64,000 nt of DNA from Burkholderia cenocepacia. GTDB lineage: Bacteria > Pseudomonadota > Gammaproteobacteria > Burkholderiales > Burkholderiaceae. Made by a program: the position numbers and the translations under genes. Below are positions 8,549-17,155 of the stretch, one piece after another. Each line of letters opens with the position of its first letter. Positions within the stretch are counted from its first letter, which is position 1. A model generated the notes under the pieces. That model was not told where the DNA came from. It saw nothing but the letters and a program-made list of their open reading frames with translations, and did not search any database. The DNA lies in assembly GCF_900446215.1 (NCBI RefSeq), contig NZ_UAQZ01000012.1:868001-932000 (forward strand), given 5' to 3'.

Positions 8549-11500
8549 TTAGTGGTGCGTCGTTTCGACCTGCTGCATCGGCGCCGTATCGGCCGGCGGC
8601 AGCACCTTGCGTTCGCGCGGCACGCGGGCCGGGCGCGGGAGTCGCGATGCGGCTTCCTGCGCGGCCGCGAACTTGTCGGCGTCCGTGTTCACCCAGACGA
8701 GACCGGCCTGCTCCAGCACGACGTCCAGGCTCGCCGAAGCGGGCGCGGCTGCCGGTTGTGCGGGGGCGGGAGCCGGTGCCGGTGCGGCGACGGCCTCGAC
8801 CGGCGCGGCTGCGACCGGTGCCTCGGCCACCGCAGGCGCGGCTTCGACCACCACCGGAGCGGTCTCGATCGCCACGGCAGCCGGTGCGGCCTGCTCGACC
8901 GGTGCGGCTTGCGGCGCCTCGGCAGCGACCGGAGCGGCGGCCGGCACTTCGAACGCATCGGTCGGCGACACCGCGACCGGCGTCGGGCCTGCTTCCGCGA
9001 CGGCCGGTGCGACCGGTGCCGGTTCGGCTGCCTGGGCGGCGACGGGCTCGACCGAGGCGGCCGGAGCCACTTCGGCGAGGGCCGGTGCCGGCTGCGCTTC
9101 GACAGCGGCCGGTGCGGCATGCTGCTCGGCGACGGCTTCCACGGCGACCGCGCTTGCCACGGCCGCGACGACTGCCGGCGCGGCCGTGTGAGCCGGTTCG
9201 GCAGCGACCGGGGCGGCCGGCGTCACCGCTTGCGCGGCGACTTCGCCTTCGGCGCCTTGTTCGGCCTGCTCGACTGCGCCGTCTTCCTCGCGCTCGCGAC
9301 GACCGCCGCGGCGGCCGCGACGGCGACGGCGGCGTTCTTCGCCGTCACGTGCGCCGGCTTCCGCATCGGCTGCCAGTTCCGCGCCGGGCAGGGCTTCTGC
9401 CGCCACCTTGTCGGTTTCCGGTTCCGGATGGTTTTCACCGCGGGTGACGGTTTCGAGCGTGGCTGCGTGCTGGGTCGGCTTGCGGCGTTCGCCGCGCTCG
9501 CGACGCTCGCCGCGTTCCTGACGCTCGCCACGGCCGGTTGCTTCGACGCCTTCCGGCTGTTCGGCACGCTCGCGCGGTTCGCGGTTCTCGCGCGGTTCGC
9601 GCGGCTCACGGCCTTCACGCGGCTCGCGACCTTCACGCGGGCCACGGCCCTCGCGACCTTCGCGACCCTCACGGTTTTCACGACCTTCGCGGTTTTCGCG
9701 GCCCTCGCGACCTTCACGCAGCTCACGACCCTCGCGCGGCTCACGGCCTTCACGCGATTCGCGCACTTCCTTGCCTTCGCGTTCCTGGCGTTGCGGCTGG
9801 CCACGGCCTGCGGCTGCCGGGTCGCGGCCGCCTTGCGCCTGCTGGGCGCCGCCGCGACGGTTGCGATTGCGATCGCCGCCGCGCTGCTCGGTCTTTTCCG
9901 TGCGCTCACGCGCCGGACGGGCTGCCTGCTCCTTCGCCGGTGCCGGCGCGACCGGTGCGGGCGCCGGTGCCGGCGACACGCCGAACAGGCCCTTCAGCCA
10001 GCCGATGAAGCCGCCGCTTGCCGCGGCGACGGGCGCCGGGGCGGGGGCGGCAACGGGCTCGACCGGACGCTGCGGAGCCGGGCTCGGTGCCGGACGCTCG
10101 GGCGTGATGCCCTTGACCGCGGCTTCCTGCTTCGGCTTCACTTCGGCCGCCCGCTTGCTGTAGCCGGTTTCCGACTCGAGCTCGCGGGCCGCTTCCTCGG
10201 CCATCTTCCAGGATGCGCGCGGATCGTCGAGGCGCGCATCGTCGTGACGCAGGCGCTCGAGCTTGTAGTGCGGCGTATCGAGGTGCTTGTTCGGGATCAG
10301 CACGATGCCGACCTTGAAGCGCGACTCGATCTTGTTGATTTCCTGACGCTTTTCGTTCAGCAGGAAGGCTGTCACCTCGACCGGCACCTGGCAGTGGATC
10401 GCCGCGGTGTTTTCCTTCATCGCTTCTTCCTGAATGATCCGCAGGACCTGCAGCGCGGACGATTCGGTATCGCGGATGTGGCCGGTGCCGTTGCAGCGCG
10501 GGCACGTCACGTGGCTGCCTTCCGACAGCGCCGGGCGCAGGCGCTGGCGCGACAGTTCCATCAGGCCGAAGCGCGAGATCTTGCCCATCTGCACGCGCGC
10601 ACGGTCGTGCTTGAGCGCGTCCTTCAGGCGCTGCTCGACTTCACGCTGGCTCTTCGCCGATTCCATGTCGATGAAATCGATCACGATCAGGCCGCCGAGG
10701 TCGCGCAGGCGCAGCTGGCGGGCGACTTCGTCGGCCGCTTCGAGGTTCGTGCGGGTGGCCGTTTCCTCGATGTCCGCGCCCTTGGTCGCGCGTGCGGAGT
10801 TCACGTCGATCGCGACGAGCGCTTCGGTGTGGTCGATCACGATCGCGCCGCCCGACGGCAGCGGGACCGTGCGCGAGTACGCGGTTTCGATCTGGTGCTC
10901 GATCTGGAAGCGGGAGAACAGCGGCACGTCGTCGTGATAGCGCTTCACCTTCGCGACGTTGTCCGGCATCACGATGTCCATGAAGGCACGGGCCTGATCA
11001 TGGATTTCGTTCGTATCGATCAGGATTTCGCCGATATCCGGCTGGAAATAGTCCCGGATCGCGCGGATCACGAGGCTCGATTCCAGATAGATCAGCATCG
11101 GCTGGCCGGCGTTGCCGCTTTGCGAGGCAGCCTCGATCGCGCGCCACAGTTGCAGCAGGTAGTTCAGGTCCCACTGCAGTTCCTCGGCGCTGCGGCCGAT
11201 GCCCGCGGTACGGGCGATCATGCTCATGCCGTCCGGAATCTGCAGCTGCGCCATCGTTTCGCGCAGTTCCTGGCGCTCGTCGCCTTCGATTCGGCGCGAT
11301 ACGCCGCCGCCGCGCGGGTTGTTCGGCATCAGCACGAGATAGCGGCCGGCGAGCGAGATGAAGGTGGTGAGGGCGGCGCCCTTGTTGCCACGCTCTTCCT
11401 TCTCGACCTGGACGATCAGCTCCTGGCCTTCGCGCAGCGCATCCTGAATGCGCGCGGAGCGCATGTCGATGCCTTCCTTGAAGTACTGGCGGGCGACTTC

Positions 11501-11713
11501 CTTGAACGGCAGGAAGCCGTGGCGGTCTTCGCCGTAGTTGACGAAGCACGCTTCGAGCGACGGCTCGATACGGGTGATGACACCTTTGTAGATATTGCCT
11601 TTGCGCTGTTCGCGCCCGGCGGTTTCGATGTCGATGTCGATGAGCTTTTGCCCATCGACGATGGCGACGCGCAGCTCCTCCTGCTGCGTCGCATTGAACA
11701 GCATGCGTTTCAT
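8549..11713 (-). CDS. rne: Ribonuclease E
   Basis: Essential endoribonuclease for mRNA decay and rRNA/tRNA processing, and scaffold of the degradosome. The 1054-residue protein has an S1 domain (about 37-119), the DNase I-like catalytic region with the Asp of AIDVNSARATKGAD (about residue 303) and the Asp of VIDFIDM (about 345), and the zinc-link CPRCNGTG (about 402-405). An amphipathic membrane-targeting segment GGFIGWLKGLFG lies near 567-579. The C-terminal half is disordered: a run of EGRE/PRE repeats (about 650-720), two RRRRG basic blocks, and a long Ala/Pro/Val tail. The basic regions presumably bind RNA. The gene has a long leader, divergent from rluC. Confidence 0.96.
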   Translation of the reverse strand: MKRMLFNATQQEELRVAIVDGQKLIDIDIETAGREQRKGNIYKGVITRIEPSLEACFVNYGEDRHGFLPFKEVARQYFKEGIDMRSARIQDALREGQELIVQVEKEERGNKGAALTTFISLAGRYLVLMPNNPRGGGVSRRIEGDERQELRETMAQLQIPDGMSMIARTAGIGRSAEELQWDLNYLLQLWRAIEAASQSGNAGQPMLIYLESSLVIRAIRDYFQPDIGEILIDTNEIHDQARAFMDIVMPDNVAKVKRYHDDVPLFSRFQIEHQIETAYSRTVPLPSGGAIVIDHTEALVAIDVNSARATKGADIEETATRTNLEAADEVARQLRLRDLGGLIVIDFIDMESAKSQREVEQRLKDALKHDRARVQMGKISRFGLMELSRQRLRPALSEGSHVTCPRCNGTGHIRDTESSALQVLRIIQEEAMKENTAAIHCQVPVEVTAFLLNEKRQEINKIESRFKVGIVLIPNKHLDTPHYKLERLRHDDARLDDPRASWKMAEEAARELESETGYSKRAAEVKPKQEAAVKGITPERPAPSPAPQRPVEPVAAPAPAPVAAASGGFIGWLKGLFGVSPAPAPAPVAPAPAKEQAARPARERTEKTEQRGGDRNRNRRGGAQQAQGGRDPAAAGRGQPQRQEREGKEVRESREGREPREGRELREGREGRENREGRENREGREGREGRGPREGREPREGREPREPRENREPRERAEQPEGVEATGRGERQERGERRERGERRKPTQHAATLETVTRGENHPEPETDKVAAEALPGAELAADAEAGARDGEERRRRRRGRRGGRREREEDGAVEQAEQGAEGEVAAQAVTPAAPVAAEPAHTAAPAVVAAVASAVAVEAVAEQHAAPAAVEAQPAPALAEVAPAASVEPVAAQAAEPAPVAPAVAEAGPTPVAVSPTDAFEVPAAAPVAAEAPQAAPVEQAAPAAVAIETAPVVVEAAPAVAEAPVAAAPVEAVAAPAPAPAPAQPAAAPASASLDVVLEQAGLVWVNTDADKFAAAQEAASRLPRPARVPRERKVLPPADTAPMQQVETTHH
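9571..9770 (-). repeat. Degenerate repeats inside rne encoding (R)EGRE(P/N/L)
   Basis: On the coding (minus) strand, units near 9-18 bp encode EGRE, REGRE, PREGRE and NREGRE over and over. The result is a highly charged segment in the RNase E scaffold domain. Such repeats are prone to length change by slippage. Confidence 0.8.
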
Positions 11714-12432
11714 GAACGACTCCAGGCGGCTCCGCTGCCGGCGCCTCGCGGTTGTCAGGCGCGAGGGCGGGAACGACGACAGGCCGCACCTTGTTGTGTT
11801 GTCACGAGCACGCTGGAGCGGGAATGCTGGCGGGGAGAATTGCCTGAAGAGGCGCTTGGGCCCGAAAGACGGGGCCGGCGGCCATAGGGCACCTGCGAAT
11901 ACGGCTTCAAAGCACGGCGTTCACACACCGCACGCTGCAAAAGCGCGCTAAGCCTGTCCGGGCATTGCCACGGGCGCGCGCAATGCGTCGCGCGCGCCGA
12001 CGGGCGGCAGATGCTGCGGCTTGGGCCGCAGCGGGGAGTATCGAATCCAGCCCGACTTTCCCGCTTGGGGTGTACTTCCCTGGTTTGACGTCGCCAAGCC
12101 CCGCACGCTTCGCGGGGCCAAATCGGGCGCAACGCCGTAATTTTCGCAACCGGCAGCCTGCGGACGCACTGCGCGCCGTCGGCTGCCGATCAAATTCTTT
12201 TCAACCAACTTTCCGTTACCGCGGCGCCTTGCCGACCGAATCCGCCTGTGGGCGCGATCCTTGCCGACGGGCGGCGCCGTGCGTGCAACTTGCTGCTTCT
12301 CTTTGATTAGGGGCGAGCAGCGGACCCCCGGCGCAAGTAAAATAGCAGTTTGCGCTTGCGCCTTGCCCGATTCAGCCGGGGCCGGCCGGTCAGGCCACCC
12401 ACAACGTCAGGCTGGGCAAAATTATATTCAGT
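11714..12432. other. Divergent intergenic region: rne leader and rluC promoter
   Basis: 719 bp without a convincing gene. It should hold the rne 5' leader (minus strand), which in other bacteria folds for feedback control by RNase E. Visible structures include CCCCGC/GCGGGG around 12099-12118 and a perfect 8-bp pair CGGCAGCC/GGCTGCCG (12151-12158 and 12181-12188). The right part carries a candidate rluC promoter. Short open frames here are Arg-rich shadows without homology. Confidence 0.6.
12330..12362 (+). promoter_or_regulatory. Candidate rluC promoter -10 embedded in an inverted repeat
   Basis: TAAAAT at 12338-12343 is a good -10 box. It is flanked by perfect 8-bp inverted repeats GGCGCAAG (12330-12337) and CTTGCGCC (12355-12362), an operator-like or hairpin arrangement. 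No convincing -35 was found. rluC starts 90 bases downstream. Confidence 0.4.
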
Positions 12433-13437
12433 ATGAATGAGTTAGGCAAAATATCCCAGAATTCGGTCGCAAGCGGCCAGGTATCGATGATCGAGATCGA
12501 CGAAAACTCGGCCGGTCAGCGCATCGACAACTTCCTGTTGCGCGTCTGTAAAGGCGTGCCGAAAAGCCATATTTACCGGATCCTCCGCAGCGGCGAAGTG
12601 CGCGTGAACAAGGGCCGGATCGACGCGCAGTACCGCCTGGAGCTCGGCGACCTCGTCCGCGTGCCGCCGGTGCGCGTGGCGGCGGCCGACCTCGCGCGCG
12701 CCGACACGCCCGTCGTGCCGCCCGCGAATTTCGACGTGCTGTACGAGGACGACGCGATGCTCGTCATCGACAAGCCGGCCGGGGTCGCGGTCCACGGCGG
12801 CAGCGGCGTCGCGTTCGGCGTGATCGAGCAGATGCGCCAGGCGCGTCCGCGCGCGAAATTCCTCGAACTGGTGCACCGGCTCGACCGCGAGACGTCCGGG
12901 ATCCTGATGCTCGCGAAGAAGCGCACGGCGCTCGTCGGCCTGCACGAGCAGATCCGCGAGAACCGGATGGACAAGCGCTACTTCGCGTGCGCGCACGGCG
13001 AATGGCAGCCCGACTGGGGCCGGCGCCGCGCGGTGAAGGCGCCGCTGTTCAAGTATTCGACCCCGGAAGGGGAGCGCCGCGTACGGGTGCAGGAGGACGG
13101 GCTCGCGTCGCATACGGTGTTCAATCTCGTCGACCGCTGGCCGAACTACGTGCTCGTCGAAGCGGAACTCAAAACGGGTCGGACCCATCAGATCCGGGTG
13201 CACCTCGCGCATCTCGGCCTGCCGATCGCCGGCGACGCCAAGTATGGCGATTTCGCATTGAACAAGGCGCTGGCGCGCGCGAACGCGCAGCCGTCGCTGA
13301 AACGGATGTTCCTGCATGCGCACCGCCTCAAGCTCGCTCATCCGCTGACCGGCGAGGCGCTGCAGTTCGATGCGCCGCTGCCGGCCGAGTGCCGGCGCTT
13401 CCTCGATCAACTCAGCGCATTGCGCGATACCGCCTGA
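12433..13437 (+). CDS. rluC: 23S rRNA pseudouridine(955/2504/2580) synthase RluC
   Basis: Converts three uridines of 23S rRNA to pseudouridine. The 334-residue protein has an N-terminal S4 RNA-binding domain (about 25-85) and an RluA-family catalytic domain with HRLDRETSG, whose Asp (about residue 154) is catalytic, plus GRTHQIRVHLAHLG. A second ATG at 12487 would remove 18 non-conserved residues, so the start is slightly uncertain. It heads a run with a HAD phosphatase, a Rieske protein and sppA. Confidence 0.93.
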   Translation: MNELGKISQNSVASGQVSMIEIDENSAGQRIDNFLLRVCKGVPKSHIYRILRSGEVRVNKGRIDAQYRLELGDLVRVPPVRVAAADLARADTPVVPPANFDVLYEDDAMLVIDKPAGVAVHGGSGVAFGVIEQMRQARPRAKFLELVHRLDRETSGILMLAKKRTALVGLHEQIRENRMDKRYFACAHGEWQPDWGRRRAVKAPLFKYSTPEGERRVRVQEDGLASHTVFNLVDRWPNYVLVEAELKTGRTHQIRVHLAHLGLPIAGDAKYGDFALNKALARANAQPSLKRMFLHAHRLKLAHPLTGEALQFDAPLPAECRRFLDQLSALRDTA

Positions 13438-13442
13438 ACCGC

Positions 13443-14102
13443 ATGGCCCGACAGCAATTTGACCTGATCGTCTTCGACTGGGACGGCACGCTGATGGATT
13501 CGACTGCGCACATCGCGCACAGCATCCAGGCGGCATGCCGCGATCTCGGCTTGCCCACGCCGTCCGACGAAGCTTCCCGCTACGTGATCGGCCTCGGCCT
13601 GCGGGACGCGCTGCAGATCACGGCGCCGACCCTCGATCCGTCCGACTACGCACGGCTGGCCGAGCGCTACCGCTATCACTACCTGCTCGACGACCAGCGC
13701 ATCGAGCTGTTCGCCGGCGTGCGCGAGCTGCTCGCCGAACTGCGCGATACGGGCTATCTGCTCGCCGTCGCGACCGGCAAGGGTCGGGTCGGGCTGAATC
13801 GCGTGCTCGACCAGTCGAAACTGACGAGCTGGTTCGACGCGACGCGCTGCGCGGACGAAACGTTCTCGAAACCGCATCCGGCGATGCTGCACGAGTTGTC
13901 GCGGGAATTGGGGCAGGACCTGTCGCGCACCGTGATGATCGGCGATACGACGCACGACCTGCAGATGGCGGCCAGCGCCGGCGCGGCCGGCGTCGGCGTC
14001 GCGTATGGCGCGCACACGGCCGATGCGCTGGCGGCGCTCACGCCGCGCTTCGTCGCGCCGGACGTCGGTGCGCTGGCCGCATGGCTGCGGGAGCACGCAT
14101 GA
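13443..14102 (+). CDS. HAD-IA family phosphatase (phosphoglycolate phosphatase-like)
   Basis: A 219-residue hydrolase of the haloacid dehalogenase superfamily. Motif I is FDWDGTLMDS (nucleophile Asp in DxDGT). Motif II/III is represented by ATGKGR and SKPHP (Lys), and motif IV by MIGDTTHDLQMA. The alpha-helical cap lies between motifs I and II, as in Gph-like subfamily IA enzymes. Substrate is unproven. The gene begins 5 bp after rluC, and its stop overlaps the next start (ATGA, 14099-14102). The same rluC-HAD neighbourhood is common in related bacteria, but I infer no direct link to rRNA modification. Confidence 0.88.
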   Translation: MARQQFDLIVFDWDGTLMDSTAHIAHSIQAACRDLGLPTPSDEASRYVIGLGLRDALQITAPTLDPSDYARLAERYRYHYLLDDQRIELFAGVRELLAELRDTGYLLAVATGKGRVGLNRVLDQSKLTSWFDATRCADETFSKPHPAMLHELSRELGQDLSRTVMIGDTTHDLQMAASAGAAGVGVAYGAHTADALAALTPRFVAPDVGALAAWLREHA

Positions 14103-14500
14103 GCGCGGCGCCGGACGCCGTGCGCGTGTGCGCGTCGGACGCGCTGACCGACGGCGGCGCCGGGGTGCGCGTCGACGCGACGCTGCGCGGCGAGCAGGCG
14201 GTCGTGTTCTTCGTGCGCTACGACGGCCGCGCCTACGGCTACCTGAACCGCTGCGCGCATGTGCCGATGGAGCTCGACTGGGCCGAAGGGCAATTCTTCG
14301 AGTCGTCGGGCCTCTATCTGATGTGCGCGACGCACGGCGCGATCTACGCGCCGGATACCGGCAAGTGCGTCGGTGGCCCGTGCCGCGGCGGCCGCCTGCG
14401 GCCGGTCGAGGTCGACGAGCGCGACACGCCCGACGGCCGTGCGGTATTCTGGGTGCCCGATGCGGACCTGCATCCCGCCACGCCCGCCACGACCGACTGA
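14099..14500 (+). CDS. Rieske [2Fe-2S] domain protein
   Basis: A 133-residue stand-alone Rieske ferredoxin-like protein. The cluster ligands are complete: CAH (Cys52, His54) and CATH (Cys76, His79). A conserved glycine/proline box follows the second pair (GAIYAPDTGKCVGGPC). No signal peptide or transmembrane segment is seen, so it is cytosolic. The partner oxidoreductase is unknown. It overlaps the HAD gene by 4 bp and lies 12 bp before sppA, so all are probably one transcript. Confidence 0.87.
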   Translation: MSAAPDAVRVCASDALTDGGAGVRVDATLRGEQAVVFFVRYDGRAYGYLNRCAHVPMELDWAEGQFFESSGLYLMCATHGAIYAPDTGKCVGGPCRGGRLRPVEVDERDTPDGRAVFWVPDADLHPATPATTD

Positions 14501-14512
14501 CGACACCACTGC

Positions 14513-15505
14513 ATGGCCGACCAACCGAATTCCCCGGATTCCTCCTCCCGTCCCGACAGCCGTGAACCGGCCTGGGAGCGCGCAGCGCTCGAGCGGATCG
14601 CGCTCGCGGCCGTCAAGGAGCAGCGTGCCGCACGGCGCTGGAAGATCTTCTTCCGCTTCGCGTTTCTCGCCGTGTTCGTGCTGCTCGCGTTCGCGCTGAT
14701 CGATTTCTCGAGCGATTCGAAGTTCTCGTCGAGCGGGCGGCATACGGCGCTCGTGACGATCGACGGCGAGATCGCGGCAGGCGTCAACGCGAACGCCGAC
14801 GACATCAACACCGCGCTCGACGCTGCGTTCGACGACGACGGCACGGTCGGCGTCGTGCTGCGGATCAACAGCCCGGGCGGCAGCCCGGTGCAGGCCGGCA
14901 TGGTCTACGACGAGATCCGGCGGCTGCGCAAGAAGTATCCGGACAAGCCGCTGTACGTCGTCGTGACCGACATGTGCGCATCGGGCGGCTATTACATCGC
15001 GTCCGCGGCCGACAAGATCTTCGTCGACAAGGCGAGCATCGTCGGCTCGATCGGCGTGCTGATGGACGGCTTCGGCTTCACCGGGCTGATGGGCAAGCTC
15101 GGGGTCGAGCGGCGCCTGCATACGTCGGGCGAAAACAAGGGCTTCTACGATCCGTTCTCGCCGGAAACGCCGAAGATGGACGCGCACGCGCAGGAGCTGC
15201 TCGACCAGGTGCATGCGCAGTTCATCAAGGCCGTGAAGGATGGCCGCGGCAAGCGGCTGCACGAGACGCCGGACATGTTCTCCGGCCTGTTCTGGACCGG
15301 CGAGAAGAGCGTCGAGCTCGGGCTCGCCGACGGCTACGGCACCACCGACACGGTCGCGCGCGACGTGCTGAAGGCGCCGGATCTGGTCGACTATACGGTG
15401 AAGGAAAGCCTGACGAACCGTGTCGCGCGCAAGTTCGGCGCGGCCGTCGGCGGCGCTGCGATGAAGGCGCTGACGGCTGGCGGCGCGTCAGTCAGCCTGC
15501 GCTGA
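14513..15505 (+). CDS. sppA: Signal peptide peptidase SppA (S49 family)
   Basis: Membrane-anchored serine protease that degrades cleaved signal peptides. The 330-residue protein has one TM segment (about 47-66), a ClpP-like fold with INSPGGSPVQAG, the nucleophile Ser157 in CASGGYYIAS, and the general-base lysine region SGENKGFYDPFS. This is the short single-domain form (as in Bacillus SppA) rather than the about 600-residue E. coli form. It is the last gene of the rluC run. Confidence 0.92.
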   Translation: MADQPNSPDSSSRPDSREPAWERAALERIALAAVKEQRAARRWKIFFRFAFLAVFVLLAFALIDFSSDSKFSSSGRHTALVTIDGEIAAGVNANADDINTALDAAFDDDGTVGVVLRINSPGGSPVQAGMVYDEIRRLRKKYPDKPLYVVVTDMCASGGYYIASAADKIFVDKASIVGSIGVLMDGFGFTGLMGKLGVERRLHTSGENKGFYDPFSPETPKMDAHAQELLDQVHAQFIKAVKDGRGKRLHETPDMFSGLFWTGEKSVELGLADGYGTTDTVARDVLKAPDLVDYTVKESLTNRVARKFGAAVGGAAMKALTAGGASVSLR

Positions 15506-15573
15506 CGGCGGCGATCGGCGGGCCGCGATGGCCCGCCTTTCATTCATCGGTGGATCGCCGGTCGCGGCATCAA

Positions 15574-16296
15574 TCAGTTCGCGAGCAGCAGGAAGATCGC
15601 GGGGCGCTTGTGCAGATTCGGCGCCGGCGCCTTTTTCCAGTCCGCCGCCGTGCGGCTCGCGATCGTCTCGGTCGCGAGGGTCAGATCGGCCGCGACGCAG
15701 ATCTGCGTCGACGGCGCGCAGGTCGCGACCAGCGTGTCGAGCATCGCGTGATTCCGGTACGGCGTTTCGATGAAGATCTGCGTCTGGCGCGCCTTGCGCG
15801 ACAGTTGCTCGAGTTCGCGCAGGCGTTTCGCGCGCGCGGCCGCATCGACCGGCAGATAGCCGTTGAACGCGAAGCTCTGGCCGTTCAGGCCCGACGCCAT
15901 CAGCGCGAGCAGGATCGAACTCGGTCCGACGAGCGGCACGACCTTCACGCCGCGCTCGTGCGCGCGGCGCACCAGCAACGCGCCGGGATCGGCGACGGCC
16001 GGGCAGCCGGCCTCCGACACGAGGCCGGCATCCGCGCCGGCCAGCACCGGTGCGAGCAGCCGGTCGATCGCGCCGGCCGGCGTATTGACGTTCAGCTCGC
16101 TGATCTCGATTTCCTGGATCGGCCGCGTCGTACCGATCTTCTTCAGAAACGCGCGGGTCGTTTTCGCGTTCTCGCCGATGTAATAGCCGAGCGTGCCGGC
16201 GCGCGCCTGCACGGCGGCGGGCAGCACGGCGGCGAGCATCGATTCGTCGCCTTCGCCGAGCGTGTTCGGAACGAGATAAAGCGTGCCGGCGGTCAT
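15574..16296 (-). CDS. RsmI-like SAM-dependent tetrapyrrole-methylase-fold methyltransferase
   Basis: A 240-residue member of the TP-methylase superfamily related to RsmI, the 16S rRNA 2'-O-methyltransferase. It has LYLVPNTLGE at the N-terminus, GLVSEAGCPAVADPGALLV (the cofactor-binding region) and VPLVGPSSILLALMASG. It is about 45 residues shorter than E. coli RsmI and probably a paralogue with an unassigned substrate. The ATG at 16296 overlaps the stop of the upstream Maf gene by 4 bp, so the two are coupled. Confidence 0.82.
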   Translation of the reverse strand: MTAGTLYLVPNTLGEGDESMLAAVLPAAVQARAGTLGYYIGENAKTTRAFLKKIGTTRPIQEIEISELNVNTPAGAIDRLLAPVLAGADAGLVSEAGCPAVADPGALLVRRAHERGVKVVPLVGPSSILLALMASGLNGQSFAFNGYLPVDAAARAKRLRELEQLSRKARQTQIFIETPYRNHAMLDTLVATCAPSTQICVAADLTLATETIASRTAADWKKAPAPNLHKRPAIFLLLAN

Positions 16297-16925
16297 GCGC
16301 GGTCTCCACGAGTGGTTGCAAACAACGGGTAGCCGGCGGCGCGCAGCATCCGCGTGAGGGCGATCAGCGGCAGGCCGACGAGTGCGGTGGGGTCGTCCGA
16401 GTCGATCGCGTCGAGCAGGGCGATGCCGAGCCCTTCGGATTTCGCGCTGCCGGCCACGTCGTACGGCGTTTCCGCGTGCAGGTAGGCGTCGAGTTCGGCC
16501 TCGGGCAGCGAGCGAAAGCGCACGTGCGTGACGATGTCCTCGACCTGCGCTTCGTCCGTACGGCTGTCGTACAGGCAGAGCGCGCTGTGGAATTCGACTT
16601 CGCGGCCCTGCATCGACACGAGTTGCGCGAGCGCGCGCTCGTGCGTACCGGGCTTGCCGATCTGGTGGCCGTCGAAGGTCGCGACCTGATCCGACCCGAT
16701 CACGAGCACGCCGTCCGGCGCGTCGATCGTCGCGGCCACCGCGCGTGCTTTCGCGGCGGCGAGGCGCAGCGCGGTCGCGGCCGGCGTTTCGCCGGCGAGC
16801 GGGGTTTCGTCGAGGTCGGGCGACACGACGTCGAACGGCACGCCGAGGCGCTCGAGGAGCGCTCGGCGGTAACGGGAACTGGAAGCAAGAATCAGCCGCG
16901 GCGGGCGGCAAACGGTATCCGGCAT
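16293..16925 (-). CDS. Maf-family nucleotide pyrophosphatase (YceF, m7GTP type)
   Basis: Hydrolyses non-canonical nucleoside triphosphates; the YceF subgroup prefers 7-methyl-GTP. The 210-residue protein starts at ATG 16925 and shows the Maf signatures LILASSSRYRRALLERLG, DETPLAGETP, VLVIGSDQVATFDG and SGSAKSEG-like AGSAKSEGLG. Position next to yceD-rpmF-plsX matches the E. coli yceF neighbourhood and supports the subgroup. The frame extends upstream, but nothing Maf-like precedes this Met. Confidence 0.9.
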   Translation of the reverse strand: MPDTVCRPPRLILASSSRYRRALLERLGVPFDVVSPDLDETPLAGETPAATALRLAAAKARAVAATIDAPDGVLVIGSDQVATFDGHQIGKPGTHERALAQLVSMQGREVEFHSALCLYDSRTDEAQVEDIVTHVRFRSLPEAELDAYLHAETPYDVAGSAKSEGLGIALLDAIDSDDPTALVGLPLIALTRMLRAAGYPLFATTRGDRA

Positions 16926-16988
16926 GGTCGGTTGGATCGGTGAGTCGTCAGGTGTGGCGCGGCGTTGCGCGGACGCAAGCTTAAGTGA

Positions 16989-17017
16989 TTGACCGCAAAA
17001 GGTAAAACAGGTATGCT
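16989..17017 (+). promoter_or_regulatory. Predicted sigma-70 promoter for yceD-rpmF
   Basis: TTGACC (16989-16994), a 17-base spacer and TATGCT (17012-17017) lie about 140 bp before the yceD start, in the divergent maf/yceD intergenic region. Confidence 0.65.
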
Positions 17018-17155
17018 TTCCCGCTTTTCGTCGGCAGGCTTTCGTGTGGTGGCGCCTGCCGGGTCTTCGGAAGTAAAGTACGTCATCCTTCGATGAGCCG
17101 TACGCGAGCGGTGCCAAGCCGGATCCCGCAAGTCAGCCTGTAGGCAGGAGCGCAC

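Noticed and set aside
9571..9770. Regularly repeated short units suggestive of a CRISPR array
   Set aside because: Repeats are in-frame, degenerate and coding (EGRE) inside rne, with no spacers or cas genes.
8552..11887. Plus-strand frame of over 1100 codons opposite rne
   Set aside because: Antisense shadow of rne created by its GC-rich low-complexity tail.
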